NCBI GenBank assembly: GCA_041391745.1
Contig: JAWKNK010000002.1
Span: 1-64,000 of the forward strand
DNA length: 64,000 bases
Direction of reading: 5' to 3'
Source of the DNA: JAIXWP01 sp041391745
GTDB taxonomy: Bacteria; Bacteroidota; Bacteroidia; Flavobacteriales_D; Sanyastnellaceae
Shown here: in pieces, positions 9,135 through 18,779 of the stretch
Position numbering within the stretch: the stretch's first letter is position 1
How the letters are laid out: every line of letters starts with the position of its first letter
Program-made: the position numbers and the translations under genes
Notes under the pieces: model-generated
Told to the model about the DNA's origin: nothing
Database searches by the model: none
What the model saw: the letters and a program-made list of their open reading frames with translations, nothing else

Positions 9135-10000
9135 TCAGGACAGGGTGTTGCCATTATTTCTACAGAGCACATTGAAGCCACACCATTATCACTTAAAAAG
9201 TTGAATATTTCATTAAAATAGAACTCTTTCCCTATTGCAACATGAATGAAGCAAAAATTACCCATAAATGAATCAAAGGAGTTACTGTCGATCATTTTTT
9301 GGTCTCTAAGCGCATTTAAAGCCTCATTTACTCGCATTACTTGAGAAGGCAAAAATCGAAAATAAGCACTGGTAGAAATCTTATAAAATCTTCCATTTTT
9401 ACCTCTTGTTTGATAAACTTCAAAACTAGAAGGCACCGCTTGTCTGAAATGATCAAATGAATCCATACTAGGATGCGAAAAAACGGCATATTGCGCATAA
9501 GATACTTCACCAAAGAAGTCATCACAGTCGTTGGATAAAAATAAAAGGTGAGCACCACTTAAAATAGCCGCATCCATTAATTTATCGTATCCAACAGTAC
9601 TAATCAGGCACCCTGATAACAGCTGTCCACCAACTTTGGGAATGCGATTTCCGTTTAAATAAAAATAATCATCTCCGTGTTTAAAAAGTCCCCATTGGTA
9701 CATGGGATAAATACTATCTGCTAATGACATGTATCCAGCAGCACTTGCTTCAATATAGAACCGAGAAAGCGGGTCGTTCGTTTGCGTAAATGGCTTGACT
9801 CGATAATAGCCAGGTTCGACAGGACCAGCAGCATTAAAACCACATGGCTCAGCTTGAACTCCATCAATCTTCAGGGAGAAATCTTGATAAGGCATATTAT
9901 CCTCATTCAAGCATTTGATAATTAATGAAGAGTCTTTGATCCAAGCCTGACCAAAAGAATCGAATGAAAAGAATACGAATAGCGCGAAAATGAATTTCAT
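9131..10000 (-). CDS. Secreted protein of unknown function
   Basis: Unrecognised. I take the ATG at 10000 (289 residues) because it starts a classic signal peptide, MKFIFALFVFFSFDSFGQA; the longer frame to 10045 would put 15 polar residues ahead of it. The mature part has an Ig/carboxypeptidase-regulatory-like beginning (PYQDFSLKIDGVQAEP), then a globular region with VGYDKLMDAAILSGAHLLFLSNDCDD and a short Cys-rich end (CSVEIMATPCPD). No T9SS domain, lipobox or membrane segment. It is monocistronic, convergent with the cyclase gene and divergent from the radical SAM gene. Confidence 0.75.
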   Translation of the reverse strand: MKFIFALFVFFSFDSFGQAWIKDSSLIIKCLNEDNMPYQDFSLKIDGVQAEPCGFNAAGPVEPGYYRVKPFTQTNDPLSRFYIEASAAGYMSLADSIYPMYQWGLFKHGDDYFYLNGNRIPKVGGQLLSGCLISTVGYDKLMDAAILSGAHLLFLSNDCDDFFGEVSYAQYAVFSHPSMDSFDHFRQAVPSSFEVYQTRGKNGRFYKISTSAYFRFLPSQVMRVNEALNALRDQKMIDSNSFDSFMGNFCFIHVAIGKEFYFNEIFNFLSDNGVASMCSVEIMATPCPD

Positions 10001-10052
10001 AATATGAATTTCAAGTGTATACAAGTTGGCCATAAATTCGTTCAATATTAGC

Positions 10053-10060
10053 TAATTTCG
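10053..10060 (+). promoter_or_regulatory. Possible -7 box before the B12 radical SAM gene
   Basis: TAATTTCG matches TAnnTTTG at seven of eight positions and lies 7 bases before the GTG start. The same one-mismatch variant (TAAATTCG) precedes the GH3 gene at 40171. Confidence 0.35.
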
Positions 10061-10067
10061 CAGCATT

Positions 10068-12251
10068 GTGACCAAAGTACTCCTTATCATACCGCCGCTT
10101 ACTCAGCTGAATACTCCTTATCCCGCTACGGCCTATCTAAAAGGCTTTTTAGATGCACAAGGAATAGACTGCACTCAAGCGGATGTTGGTCTTGATATGG
10201 TGCTTTCCCTTTTTAGCAGAAACGGACTAACACATCTTTTTAATGAAATAGAAAATGGGAACTTTTCAGTACCCTATCATCTAGAAAATATCCTAACGCA
10301 TCGTGCTAAATACGAGGATACGATTGACGAAGTCATTTCTTTTTTACAAAATAAAAATTATACGGTTGGATATCGTATCGCTCGTCGTAACTACCTTCCT
10401 GAGGGAAAACGCTTTCAACAATTAAAAAATTTAGATCTCTTCTTTGGAAGTATCGGAACTCACGACAGAGCGCGCTATCTGTGCACCATGTATTTGGAAG
10501 ACTTGTCCGATTTGATTCAAGCTACCGTTGGCCCGCATTTTGGATTTTCGAAATATGCCGAACGTGTTGCCCGCACAGCGGTATCATTTGACCCCATTGA
10601 AGAAGCGCTCAATGCTCCACTCAATTACCTAGATAAAATTTTACTCGAAGAGACTTCTAAGCACTTCGAAAAATCAATTCCGGATCTTGTTGGATTCACT
10701 GTGCCTTTTGGAGGGAATCTATATGGTGCTTTGAAAGTGGGTCAGTGGATCAAGCAGCATTATCCCAAAACCAAAATAGTTTTGGGTGGCGGCTACGCGA
10801 ATACCGAGTTACGCGAATTAAGTGATCCTCGCGTATTTCAATATGTAGATTTTATCACTTTGGATGACGGAGAAGGTCCACTTCTTCATCTTATAAAAAA
10901 TATCCAAGAAGATTTTTCAAATCTTCCATTGAAAAGAACCTACTTACTTCAAGAAGAAAAAGTAGAATTTCGAAACAACTTAATCAGATCCGATTTTGGA
11001 CACGGCACTTTGCCAGCACCGAGTTACAAAGGACTTCGATTGGAAGAGTATCTGTCAATGTTTGACGTACCCAATCCAATGCACCGATTATGGAATGATG
11101 GCAGATGGAATAAGCTCACAGTGGCACATGGCTGCTATTGGAAAAAATGTAGTTTCTGCGATATTTCGCTCGACTACATTTCGCGTTATGAAAATACTCC
11201 AGTAATAGCATTAGTAGATAAAATTGAAAAACTAGTTGCCGAAACAGGAGAGACCGGTTTTCATTTCGTAGATGAAGCAGCGCCTCCACTAGCACTTCGT
11301 GACCTCGCTTTAGAAATCATCAAACGGAAATTGCAAATTACATGGTGGACCAATATTCGTTTTGAAAAAACCTTTACCGAAGATTTGTGCAAACTACTTG
11401 CGGCTTCAGGATGTATCGCCGTAACGGGAGGTTTGGAAGTAGCCAGTGAGCGTTTGCTTGCAAAAATGGAAAAAGGAATTACCATAGAACAAGTAGCACG
11501 TGTATGCCGAGGATTCCGAGAAGCAGGAATATTGGTGCACGCCTATCTGATGTATGGTTTCCCAACCGAAACAGAACAAGAGACAATTGATTCATTAGAA
11601 ATTGTTCGTCAGCTTTTCGATAATCAACTTCTGCAATCAGCCTTTTGGCATCAATTCGCAATGACCGTTCATAGTCCTGTGGGTATCGATCCAGAAAAGT
11701 ATGGGGTTGTCAGAACTGGACCAGAATTCAAGGGTTTTGCCAATAATGATTTGTACCATGAGGATCCGAATGGAGCAGATCACGAGAAGTTCTCAGATGG
11801 ATTGAAAAAAGCCTTGTACAATTACATGCATGGCAACGGCTTGGATTTTCCTTTACAAAAGTTTTTTGATTTCAAAATTCCCAGTACCACGGTAAATGGA
11901 AAATTAATTTCGCGTTATGTAAAACATCCAATGCCTGATCCGACTAGTGCTCCGGGATATTATTTGTTGAGCAATGATGTTCAATTCAAATTATTAGATG
12001 AAAAAAATAGTCAATCGAATGTTTTGTTTATTCATACTAAAGGGATAACTAAAATAGTTTTACCCTCAAGTGTATTCAAGTATTTCTCTGATAAACAAGA
12101 CCAAATAAAAATAACCTCAGAAAACAGATTACTGCTCTCCGAGGTTATAACAGATTTGAGTCAAATCACTTCGTTACCTACAGAAGACCTCATACGTGAA
12201 ACCTGGTGGCTGAGCCTGAGAAAAGAAATCTTCTGGGTATTGAAATTGTGA
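10068..12251 (+). CDS. B12-binding domain radical SAM protein
   Basis: 727 residues. The N-terminal region (VLLIIPPLTQLNTPYPA) and the segment around residues 200-270 (DLVGFTVPFGGNLYGAL, IVLGGGYANTEL) form a cobalamin-binding Rossmann-type domain. The radical SAM core begins near residue 352 with cysteines at 356, 361 and 364, i.e. CX4CX2C rather than the usual CX3CX2C; the CYWxKC(S/T)FC form is known in this B12 subgroup. VTGGLEVASERLLAKMEKG and LMYGFPTETEQE are typical core motifs. Such enzymes methylate or rearrange unreactive carbons; the substrate cannot be deduced. Start is GTG at 10068. Monocistronic, convergent with the SIMPL gene one base away. Confidence 0.88.
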   Translation: MTKVLLIIPPLTQLNTPYPATAYLKGFLDAQGIDCTQADVGLDMVLSLFSRNGLTHLFNEIENGNFSVPYHLENILTHRAKYEDTIDEVISFLQNKNYTVGYRIARRNYLPEGKRFQQLKNLDLFFGSIGTHDRARYLCTMYLEDLSDLIQATVGPHFGFSKYAERVARTAVSFDPIEEALNAPLNYLDKILLEETSKHFEKSIPDLVGFTVPFGGNLYGALKVGQWIKQHYPKTKIVLGGGYANTELRELSDPRVFQYVDFITLDDGEGPLLHLIKNIQEDFSNLPLKRTYLLQEEKVEFRNNLIRSDFGHGTLPAPSYKGLRLEEYLSMFDVPNPMHRLWNDGRWNKLTVAHGCYWKKCSFCDISLDYISRYENTPVIALVDKIEKLVAETGETGFHFVDEAAPPLALRDLALEIIKRKLQITWWTNIRFEKTFTEDLCKLLAASGCIAVTGGLEVASERLLAKMEKGITIEQVARVCRGFREAGILVHAYLMYGFPTETEQETIDSLEIVRQLFDNQLLQSAFWHQFAMTVHSPVGIDPEKYGVVRTGPEFKGFANNDLYHEDPNGADHEKFSDGLKKALYNYMHGNGLDFPLQKFFDFKIPSTTVNGKLISRYVKHPMPDPTSAPGYYLLSNDVQFKLLDEKNSQSNVLFIHTKGITKIVLPSSVFKYFSDKQDQIKITSENRLLLSEVITDLSQITSLPTEDLIRETWWLSLRKEIFWVLKL

Positions 12252-12252
12252 T

Positions 12253-13322
12253 TTATCTCTTCTCGCGTTTACGTTGCTTACGCAATTGTTTTTTGGTCAA
12301 TATCGCAGCGTTTGCATTATTCTGCTTCATCAATTCCTCATTTTTCAATTTAGCCTGATGCTGTTCATCAGTCATCATTGTGAATGATACTTGCAGTGTG
12401 TAGAAATATTGAATGCAAGGTTCTGCAATATCAGGATTCACTACTTTATCAAATTGATTGTATGGCATTCTATCGTAGAAAATCGTCTTGTTCTTTTCTG
12501 CAGACTGCACAGAATACTCACGATTCACACGATCGAGTTGTGCTTTTCTATCTTCTAATGGAAGATTCAAGTTGTTGCCCAAATCTGCCGTAATCAATGA
12601 AACTTGGTATTGAGAAGCTCCAGCATGAAAAGCAGTATATGACTTATAACGTTCCATTGGATAAGTACAATTGAAGCCATCTGAAATCATATAAGGTGTA
12701 AGGTGGAAATTTAATTTTCCATAAGTCTCTTTTTTTGTTTCAATAGCAGCTAGCGCCGCCTCGCGTAATTCATTGTAATAAGTGTCAGCGCCATCGATAT
12801 TGTACTCCACTTTTACCAAATCATAAATATCCGCCATAGCCATTGCCGAAATGATTTCGTCTAATGCAGAATGAGATTTGAACAGCACGTGAATGTTCTT
12901 TTTCATCTCAAAACCTGTAGGAATTTCAGTTGAAGTTGTTGAGAAACGTTTTCTTTCTACTCTGTACTCATAAGTAGGTACTACAGACACAGCGTCGATG
13001 TGAACGTCTTTATCTTGAATACCAAGAGCAGCTAAATGAAACTTAACAAATTTGATTCTAGCAGACATCAATGAATCTACTTCGTATGCATCTATTCCTG
13101 ATTGATTCATAGCGAAAATTGCAGTGTATGACGTTGCTTTCACGTTCATCATAACTTCCGCCTTGAGCGTTACAACACTGTTATTGGCATTGTTCAAACT
13201 CACACTTGGCGCTCTTGAGAAACTGAATAATTGCTCGTATAAAGATAGTTGCCGGCAGATTGTGCTTTAGAAATGATCGTTGTACCTATAAGTAGAACGA
13301 AAAAGAATAATGATTTTTTCAT
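12253..13322 (-). pseudogene. SIMPL (DUF541) domain protein, signal peptide in another frame
   Basis: The main frame (GTG 13203 to 12253) encodes a 316-residue SIMPL-type domain: a repeated alpha/beta pattern starting VVTLKAEVMMNVKATSY, with a Lys/Arg-rich C-terminal tail (LTKKQLRKQRKREKR). It has no signal peptide. Directly upstream in another frame, ATG 13322 starts a perfect signal peptide (MKKSLFFFVLLIGTTIISKA) followed by QSAGNYLYTSNYSVSQERQV and a TGA at 13200-13202. One missing base around 13201-13208 would fuse both into a ~356-residue periplasmic protein. SIMPL proteins are secreted and of poorly known role. Treated as one frameshifted gene; the downstream part could still be translated from the GTG. 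Confidence 0.75.
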
Positions 13323-13380
13323 GGTTTTGTTTATTTGAACATTCTGTACACGAAACATTCAAATTGGTTCATGAAAAAAA

Positions 13381-14838
13381 TTAAATTAATGGAAATTCCA
13401 AGTAGAATGAGGCTCCTCGATGCTCCCGGCTCCAGAAAAAGACGTGGCCGCCGCACTGCATCATGATATTTTTTACCATTGCTAAACCCAATCCAGTACC
13501 AGTAGATTTTGTAGTAAAATTGGGAACAAATATTTTGGTTTTTCCTTCATCAGAAATACCAACGCCATTATCGCTCACACGAACAATGAGTTTATTTCCA
13601 TATCCTCTTATTGCTACATCTACCAATGGATGTTTACCTTCTTTGGCAGCTTGAATGGCATTATTCACAAGATTATTGATCACTCGAATGGTCTGATCTT
13701 TATCTACTCGCACAATGCTCTTTTGCACATTATAAACTCGAAAATTCAGTGTGTGTGCGTCCGATGATTTATATAAATCGAGTGTATTCTGAATCAAGTT
13801 TACCAAATCCAAATCTTCTAAATTTGGTTTGGGCATTTTTGCAAAATTTGAAAATTCAGTAGCAATGTTACTCAGCGTATCAATTTGCTGCGTCATACTT
13901 TGCACGTATGTTTTCAATCTGCTATCAAAGTCAGGAGCTTCATCATCCCATGAGCGTTGCAGGTGTTGTACGCGCAACTTCATAGGGGTAAGTGGATTTT
14001 TAATTTCGTGAGCAACTTGCTTTGCCATCTCCCTCCACGCACTTTCTCTTTCCTCTTGTGCCAGTCGTGTGGCCGACTTCTCCAGCTCTTGCACCATTTT
14101 ATTGTACTCAGAAACCAAAGCTCCAATTTCATCATCACTTTCCCAAGTGAGTGGTTCATTGCTATCGCTTAGATTTACTGCCTTCATTTTTGTGGCAATT
14201 CGCTCAAGAGAATGTGTGATATAGGTGCTCAGCAGATAAGCCACGAAAGCCGCCATTAAAAAGAGCAATACATAACTCTGACCAAGTTCTTCCAAAAATG
14301 CATAAACATCTTTTCCTTCTGGTTCCGTGTTCTCATAGACCACACTGGTAATAGCAATCGGTTTTTCATCAATATCCTTGAAGTGCCAATACGCATAAGA
14401 GTATTCCACTCCATTCACATCTTTGTACTCCACAGCACGTTGATTACCAGTGATCAGTTGTTTCAAAATGGAATAGCCCAAGTCGTCAGGAACTTGGAGA
14501 GAATCTAAAGCGCCAGAATTCGTCGAAATCAAATACTGCCCTTTCAAATCGTACATTACGATGAAGAGATTGTGTACGTCCGAAAGCTCACAGATTTTAT
14601 CACTGAATGCGTATAAAACGCTATCTGAAGAAAGGTGTCCACCTTGCTGATTCAGGAAGTAATCCATGCTGGCTTTCACTGCCCTTTCTTTTCTTTCAAG
14701 TCGGAGATCGTTGTACTTATTGCTTTGTTCGTTGTGGTCATACAATGCAATACCACCCGTTACGATAAACGAAACCAGGATAATGGCCAGCATAGACAAG
14801 TAGATGCGCGTACGTAGAGTAAATCGCCAACGAAACAT
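13381..14838 (-). CDS. Sensor histidine kinase (NtrY-like)
   Basis: 485 residues. Two membrane helices (residues ~10-30 and ~190-210) flank a ~155-residue extracytoplasmic sensor domain; a HAMP-like linker follows, then the dimerisation domain with H-box VAHEIKNPL (phospho-acceptor His277) and an ATPase domain with N-box NLVNNAIQAA, G1 VSDNGVGIS and G2 STGTGLGLAMV. The HEIKNPLTP context and overall layout are NtrY-like. No response regulator gene is adjacent, so this is an orphan kinase here and its signal is unknown. It starts at ATG 14838, next to the end of the atp operon on the same strand (59 bases). Confidence 0.9.
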   Translation of the reverse strand: MFRWRFTLRTRIYLSMLAIILVSFIVTGGIALYDHNEQSNKYNDLRLERKERAVKASMDYFLNQQGGHLSSDSVLYAFSDKICELSDVHNLFIVMYDLKGQYLISTNSGALDSLQVPDDLGYSILKQLITGNQRAVEYKDVNGVEYSYAYWHFKDIDEKPIAITSVVYENTEPEGKDVYAFLEELGQSYVLLFLMAAFVAYLLSTYITHSLERIATKMKAVNLSDSNEPLTWESDDEIGALVSEYNKMVQELEKSATRLAQEERESAWREMAKQVAHEIKNPLTPMKLRVQHLQRSWDDEAPDFDSRLKTYVQSMTQQIDTLSNIATEFSNFAKMPKPNLEDLDLVNLIQNTLDLYKSSDAHTLNFRVYNVQKSIVRVDKDQTIRVINNLVNNAIQAAKEGKHPLVDVAIRGYGNKLIVRVSDNGVGISDEGKTKIFVPNFTTKSTGTGLGLAMVKNIMMQCGGHVFFWSREHRGASFYLEFPLI

Positions 14839-14897
14839 GGCTCTAAGGTCGCAAATTTCAAGCCACCTTAAGCATATGATTGAATAAAAACCGAGGA

Positions 14898-15767
14898 TTA
14901 CCCTTTAAGAGCGTCAGCACCAGCAACGATCTCGAGGATTTCGTTGGTAATAGCAGCCTGACGAGCTTTGTTGTAAGTGATTTTCAAATCCTTCACCAAC
15001 GCACCTGCGTTGTCAGTAGCCTTGTGCATAGCAGTCATACGAGCACCATGTTCAGAGGCAAAGCTATCAAGAAGCGCTTTGAAAAGTTGCACTTTCAAAG
15101 AACGAGGAATCAAGTCCTCAAGAATTTGTTCTTTGTTTGGTTCGTAGATATAATCTACTTTAGAAGAAGCACCTTCTACTGGTTGAACAGGAAGGAATTG
15201 TTCAGCTTTCACCACCTGCATAGCAGCATTTTTGAAGCTGTTGTAAACTACAATAACCTTGTCCCACTTTCCTTCTTCGAATTGACTCATGATAATATCT
15301 GCGATCGTAGAGGCATTTTCGAAAGTCAAATTATCGAAGATAGCGTGAGGAGTAGGTCCAAAGCCTTCGGTAAAATGGTGGCTGGTTTTGCGGAAAGCAT
15401 CACCAGCCTTTTTACCAAGTGACAATATTTTCACGTTCGCACCTGCATACGTATTACGCACTTGGTTACGAACTTCTTTTAAAACGTTGTTATTGAAACC
15501 ACCACAAAGTCCTCTGTTAGAAGTAATGGCAACAACCAATACATTCTTAACATCTCTTTGCACGCTGAATTTTCCTTCGCTCGCATCAAGGGTAGAACTT
15601 ACGTTGGCAAGAATTTCCTGCAACTTTTCACTGTAAGGACGCATGCGGATAATGGCATCTTGAGCACGCTTCAATTTTGCAGCAGAAACCATCTTCATAG
15701 CAGATGTGATCTGCATAGTAGAGTTTACTGAAGTAATTCTGAGACGTATTTCCTTTAGGTTTGCCAT
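14898..15767 (-). CDS. atpG: F1 ATP synthase gamma subunit
   Basis: 289 residues, standard size. This is the rotor stalk that turns inside the alpha3beta3 ring. Both conserved ends are present: N-terminal LKEIRLRITSVNSTMQITSAMKMV (split here as RITSVNSTMQITSAMKMV) and C-terminal KITYNKARQAAITNEILEIV. The TSNRGLCGGFN motif lies near residues 82-92. It is the last gene of the atp operon; atpD and atpC do not follow. Confidence 0.97.
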   Translation of the reverse strand: MANLKEIRLRITSVNSTMQITSAMKMVSAAKLKRAQDAIIRMRPYSEKLQEILANVSSTLDASEGKFSVQRDVKNVLVVAITSNRGLCGGFNNNVLKEVRNQVRNTYAGANVKILSLGKKAGDAFRKTSHHFTEGFGPTPHAIFDNLTFENASTIADIIMSQFEEGKWDKVIVVYNSFKNAAMQVVKAEQFLPVQPVEGASSKVDYIYEPNKEQILEDLIPRSLKVQLFKALLDSFASEHGARMTAMHKATDNAGALVKDLKITYNKARQAAITNEILEIVAGADALKG

Positions 15768-15791
15768 TGCTCGCTATTCCTTAACTAGTGA

Positions 15792-17369
15792 TTAATTATA
15801 CTTTGCAGAAAGATCTTTCGCTACGTTTTCAAGAGTAGCTGTGATTTCGTCTGTGTACTGTCCTGCGCGAAGAGCATCAAGCGTATCACGGTGCTTAAGA
15901 TCCATGTAAGTCAAGAATTCTTCCTCGAAAGCTTTGATGCTTTCTACAGGAACTTTTGAAAGAAGACCTTTAGTACCAAGGTAGATAATTGCGATTTGCT
16001 TTTCTACAGAAAGCGGTGCATTTTGACCTTGCTTAAGGATTTCCACGTTACGACGGCCTTTCTCGATTACAAACTTCGTTGCATCATCAAGGTCAGAACC
16101 GAATTTCGCGAAAGCTTCCAATTCACGGAATTGAGCTTGGTCTAGTTTCAATGTACCTGCTACCTTTTTCATAGACTTGATCTGAGCAGAACCTCCTACG
16201 CGGCTTACGCTGATACCTACGTTGATCGCAGGACGCACACCGGCGTTGAATAGGTTAGATTCCAAGAAGATCTGACCGTCAGTGATAGAGATAACGTTTG
16301 TTGGAATATATGCAGAAACGTCACCAGCCTGAGTTTCGATGATAGGAAGAGCGGTTAGAGAACCACCTCCTTTCACTTTGCCCTTAAGACTTTCAGGAAG
16401 GTCGTTCATTTTTTCAGCAACGCTTTGAGTCGCATTTACTTTCGCTGCACGCTCAAGAAGGCGGCTGTGAAGGTAGAATACGTCACCAGGATATGCTTCG
16501 CGTCCTGGAGGACGACGAAGAAGAAGTGATACCTCACGGTAAGCAACAGCTTGCTTAGAAAGGTCATCATAAACGATAAGTGCTGGACGTCCAGTATCGC
16601 GGAAATATTCACCGATAGCAACACCAGCGAAAGGAGCATAGAACTGAAGTGGAGCAGGATCAGAAGCGGTAGCAGCTACAACAACTGTATAAGCCATTGC
16701 ACCAGCGTCTTCCAATACTTTCACCGTACCTGCAACTGTAGAACCTTTTTGACCGATTGCTACATAGATACAGAATACTGGTTCACCTTTATCGTAGAAT
16801 TCTTTTTGGTTGATGATAGTGTCGATTGCTACGGTAGTTTTACCCGTTTGACGGTCACCGATAATCAACTCACGCTGACCACGACCTATTGGAATCATAG
16901 CGTCAATCGCTTTGATACCAGTCTGAAGAGGTTCGTTTACAGGTTGACGGAAGATTACCCCAGGAGCTTTACGCTCAAGTGGCATTTCGAACAATTCACC
17001 TGATACTGGACCTTTACCATCGATTGGCTCACCAAGGGTGTTTACCACGCGACCAAGAAGGCCTTCACCAGCCATTACAGAAGCGATACGATTTGTACGC
17101 TTCACGCTGGCACCTTCTTTAAGTTCACCAGAAGGACCGAGCAATACAGCACCTACGTTATCCTCTTCAAGGTTGAGAGCGATACCGCGTACACCGTTTT
17201 CGAATTCGATCAACTCCCCGGATTGAACGTTTGAAAGTCCATAAATACGGGCGATACCGTCACCTACTTGAAGGACGGTTCCTACTTCTTGTAGTTCGGC
17301 TTCTGATTTGAAACCGGCCAATTGCTCGCGCAAAATGGCTGATACTTCTGCAGGTTTAACCTCTGCCAT
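15792..17369 (-). CDS. atpA: F1 ATP synthase alpha subunit
   Basis: 525 residues. The regulatory nucleotide-binding subunit of F1. P-loop GDRQTGKT at residues 171-178, the arginine-finger region around VGISVSRVGGSAQ, and the RPALIVYDDLSKQAVAY Walker B region are all intact. The start is ATG at 17369. It is followed after 24 bases by atpG and preceded by atpH after 36 bases. Confidence 0.98.
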   Translation of the reverse strand: MAEVKPAEVSAILREQLAGFKSEAELQEVGTVLQVGDGIARIYGLSNVQSGELIEFENGVRGIALNLEEDNVGAVLLGPSGELKEGASVKRTNRIASVMAGEGLLGRVVNTLGEPIDGKGPVSGELFEMPLERKAPGVIFRQPVNEPLQTGIKAIDAMIPIGRGQRELIIGDRQTGKTTVAIDTIINQKEFYDKGEPVFCIYVAIGQKGSTVAGTVKVLEDAGAMAYTVVVAATASDPAPLQFYAPFAGVAIGEYFRDTGRPALIVYDDLSKQAVAYREVSLLLRRPPGREAYPGDVFYLHSRLLERAAKVNATQSVAEKMNDLPESLKGKVKGGGSLTALPIIETQAGDVSAYIPTNVISITDGQIFLESNLFNAGVRPAINVGISVSRVGGSAQIKSMKKVAGTLKLDQAQFRELEAFAKFGSDLDDATKFVIEKGRRNVEILKQGQNAPLSVEKQIAIIYLGTKGLLSKVPVESIKAFEEEFLTYMDLKHRDTLDALRAGQYTDEITATLENVAKDLSAKYN

Positions 17370-17405
17370 GAGTCAGAATTTTTTGTTGTTTAAAAATGTC
17401 CTAAA

Positions 17406-17966
17406 TTAAAATTCAGGAACGTAAGGATTCTTTTCGAACTCCCTTCTTAAGTTCTTTATTTCGCCAGAAACGGAAGCATCTACCTGATGATCCCCTACAG
17501 TAAGTACGAAACCACCAATTAGATCTGCATCTATTTTTTGCTCCAATTCAATGGATTTGCCAGCAGCAAGTTTTTCTGCCAATGCCTTCACTACATTTTG
17601 AGTTTCAGCATCGAAAGGAGCAGCACTAATTACTTTAGCAGTAACAATGTTTTTAAACTCCTTAACTTGAGCAACAAATGAAGTAGCGATTTCACTAAGC
17701 ATAGACTCACGACCTTTGTTGGTCAATAGCGTCATAAATGCTTTTGTGATTTCCCCTACATGATTTCCAAAGACCTTATCCAAAACCTTCACTTTTGTGT
17801 CTGTTTTGATAACAGGGCTCAATAAAAGCAATTCCAAATCGCGGCTGCCGGTGATGGTATTTCCAACCATTTCCATATCAGCCAATACAGCATCCACTGC
17901 ATTCTTTTCTTGACAAAGAATGAGAAGAGACTTCGCGTATCTGGAGGCAATTCTTGGTCCTTTCAT
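17406..17966 (-). CDS. atpH: F1 ATP synthase delta subunit (OSCP)
   Basis: 186 residues. Couples the peripheral stalk to the top of F1. The N-terminal helical bundle starts RIASRYAKSLL and the conserved C-terminal motif is IDADLIGGFVLTVGDHQVDAS. It begins 5 bases after atpF ends. Confidence 0.95.
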   Translation of the reverse strand: MKGPRIASRYAKSLLILCQEKNAVDAVLADMEMVGNTITGSRDLELLLLSPVIKTDTKVKVLDKVFGNHVGEITKAFMTLLTNKGRESMLSEIATSFVAQVKEFKNIVTAKVISAAPFDAETQNVVKALAEKLAAGKSIELEQKIDADLIGGFVLTVGDHQVDASVSGEIKNLRREFEKNPYVPEF

Positions 17967-17971
17967 GATCT

Positions 17972-18469
17972 TTAGTTAGCGCTGATATCAGCCGCCATTG
18001 ATTGGTTCAATGCTTTTTGTTTGTCTGCATCAGTAAGTTTTTCTCTTACCAATTTCTCAGCGATATCAATTGAAAGAGTAGCTACTGAATTTTTCAATTC
18101 AGCAATTGCAGCTTTCTTTTGATTATCGATTTCAGCGCGTGCACTTGCGATCAAACGATCTGCTTCCGCAGATGCCTTAGCAGAAGCTTCAGCGCGCATT
18201 TTTTCTGCAACCGCTTTAGCGTCTTTCAGGATTTGATCGCGCTCATCGCGAGCTTGACGAAGAAGATCTTCGTTGCCAGCTTGAAGCTTCACCATTTCTG
18301 CACGAGCACGCTCAGCTTCATTCAAAGCATTAGCGATTCCCTCTTCGCGCTCCTTCAAAGAAGCTACGATAGGTCCCCATGCCATCTTCTTGAGAAGCAA
18401 AAGCACGATGATAAACGATACACTGGCCCAAAATACGGTACCAACGGATACACTGAGCAAACCTTCCAT
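17972..18469 (-). CDS. atpF: F0 ATP synthase b subunit
   Basis: 165 residues. One N-terminal membrane helix (residues ~8-28, VGTVFWASVSFIIVLLLLKK) followed by a long charged coiled coil rich in Ala/Glu/Lys, as in all b subunits. It forms the peripheral stalk with delta. Only one b-type gene is present. Confidence 0.96.
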   Translation of the reverse strand: MEGLLSVSVGTVFWASVSFIIVLLLLKKMAWGPIVASLKEREEGIANALNEAERARAEMVKLQAGNEDLLRQARDERDQILKDAKAVAEKMRAEASAKASAEADRLIASARAEIDNQKKAAIAELKNSVATLSIDIAEKLVREKLTDADKQKALNQSMAADISAN

Positions 18470-18504
18470 GTTCTGAGGTTTTCTTAATTAAAAAACACTA
18501 ATTA

Positions 18505-18750
18505 TTATCCAAGAGCTACAAGCAAGCACACGATTACTGCGAAAAGAGCAACACCTTCTACAAGTGCAGCAGCAACAATCATGTTAGCACGAAGGTCACC
18601 AGTAGCTTCTGGTTGACGAGCCATAGACTCAAGAGCTGTACCACCGATACGGCCTACACCGATACCAGCACCTACTGCAGCCAAACCTGCACCGATTCCT
18701 GCTAAACCTTGGTTCATCAAAGTGTCTAACAAAACTGAAAGAAATTCCAT
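18505..18750 (-). CDS. atpE: F0 ATP synthase c subunit
   Basis: 81 residues, two membrane helices with a polar ARQPE loop. The ion-binding carboxylate is Glu65 in LVEGVALFAV; helix 1 has the GxGxG-rich packing motif (GAGLAAVGAGIGVG). The residues around Glu65 do not show an obvious complete Na+-binding set, so proton coupling is the default assumption. Confidence 0.97.
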   Translation of the reverse strand: MEFLSVLLDTLMNQGLAGIGAGLAAVGAGIGVGRIGGTALESMARQPEATGDLRANMIVAAALVEGVALFAVIVCLLVALG

Positions 18751-18779
18751 TGTTGTATGGTTTTTAATTATTTGCGATT

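Noticed and set aside
16436..17226. Several long frames antisense or out of frame within atpA
   Set aside because: They lie wholly inside a highly conserved gene and show no family pattern; they arise from its codon usage.
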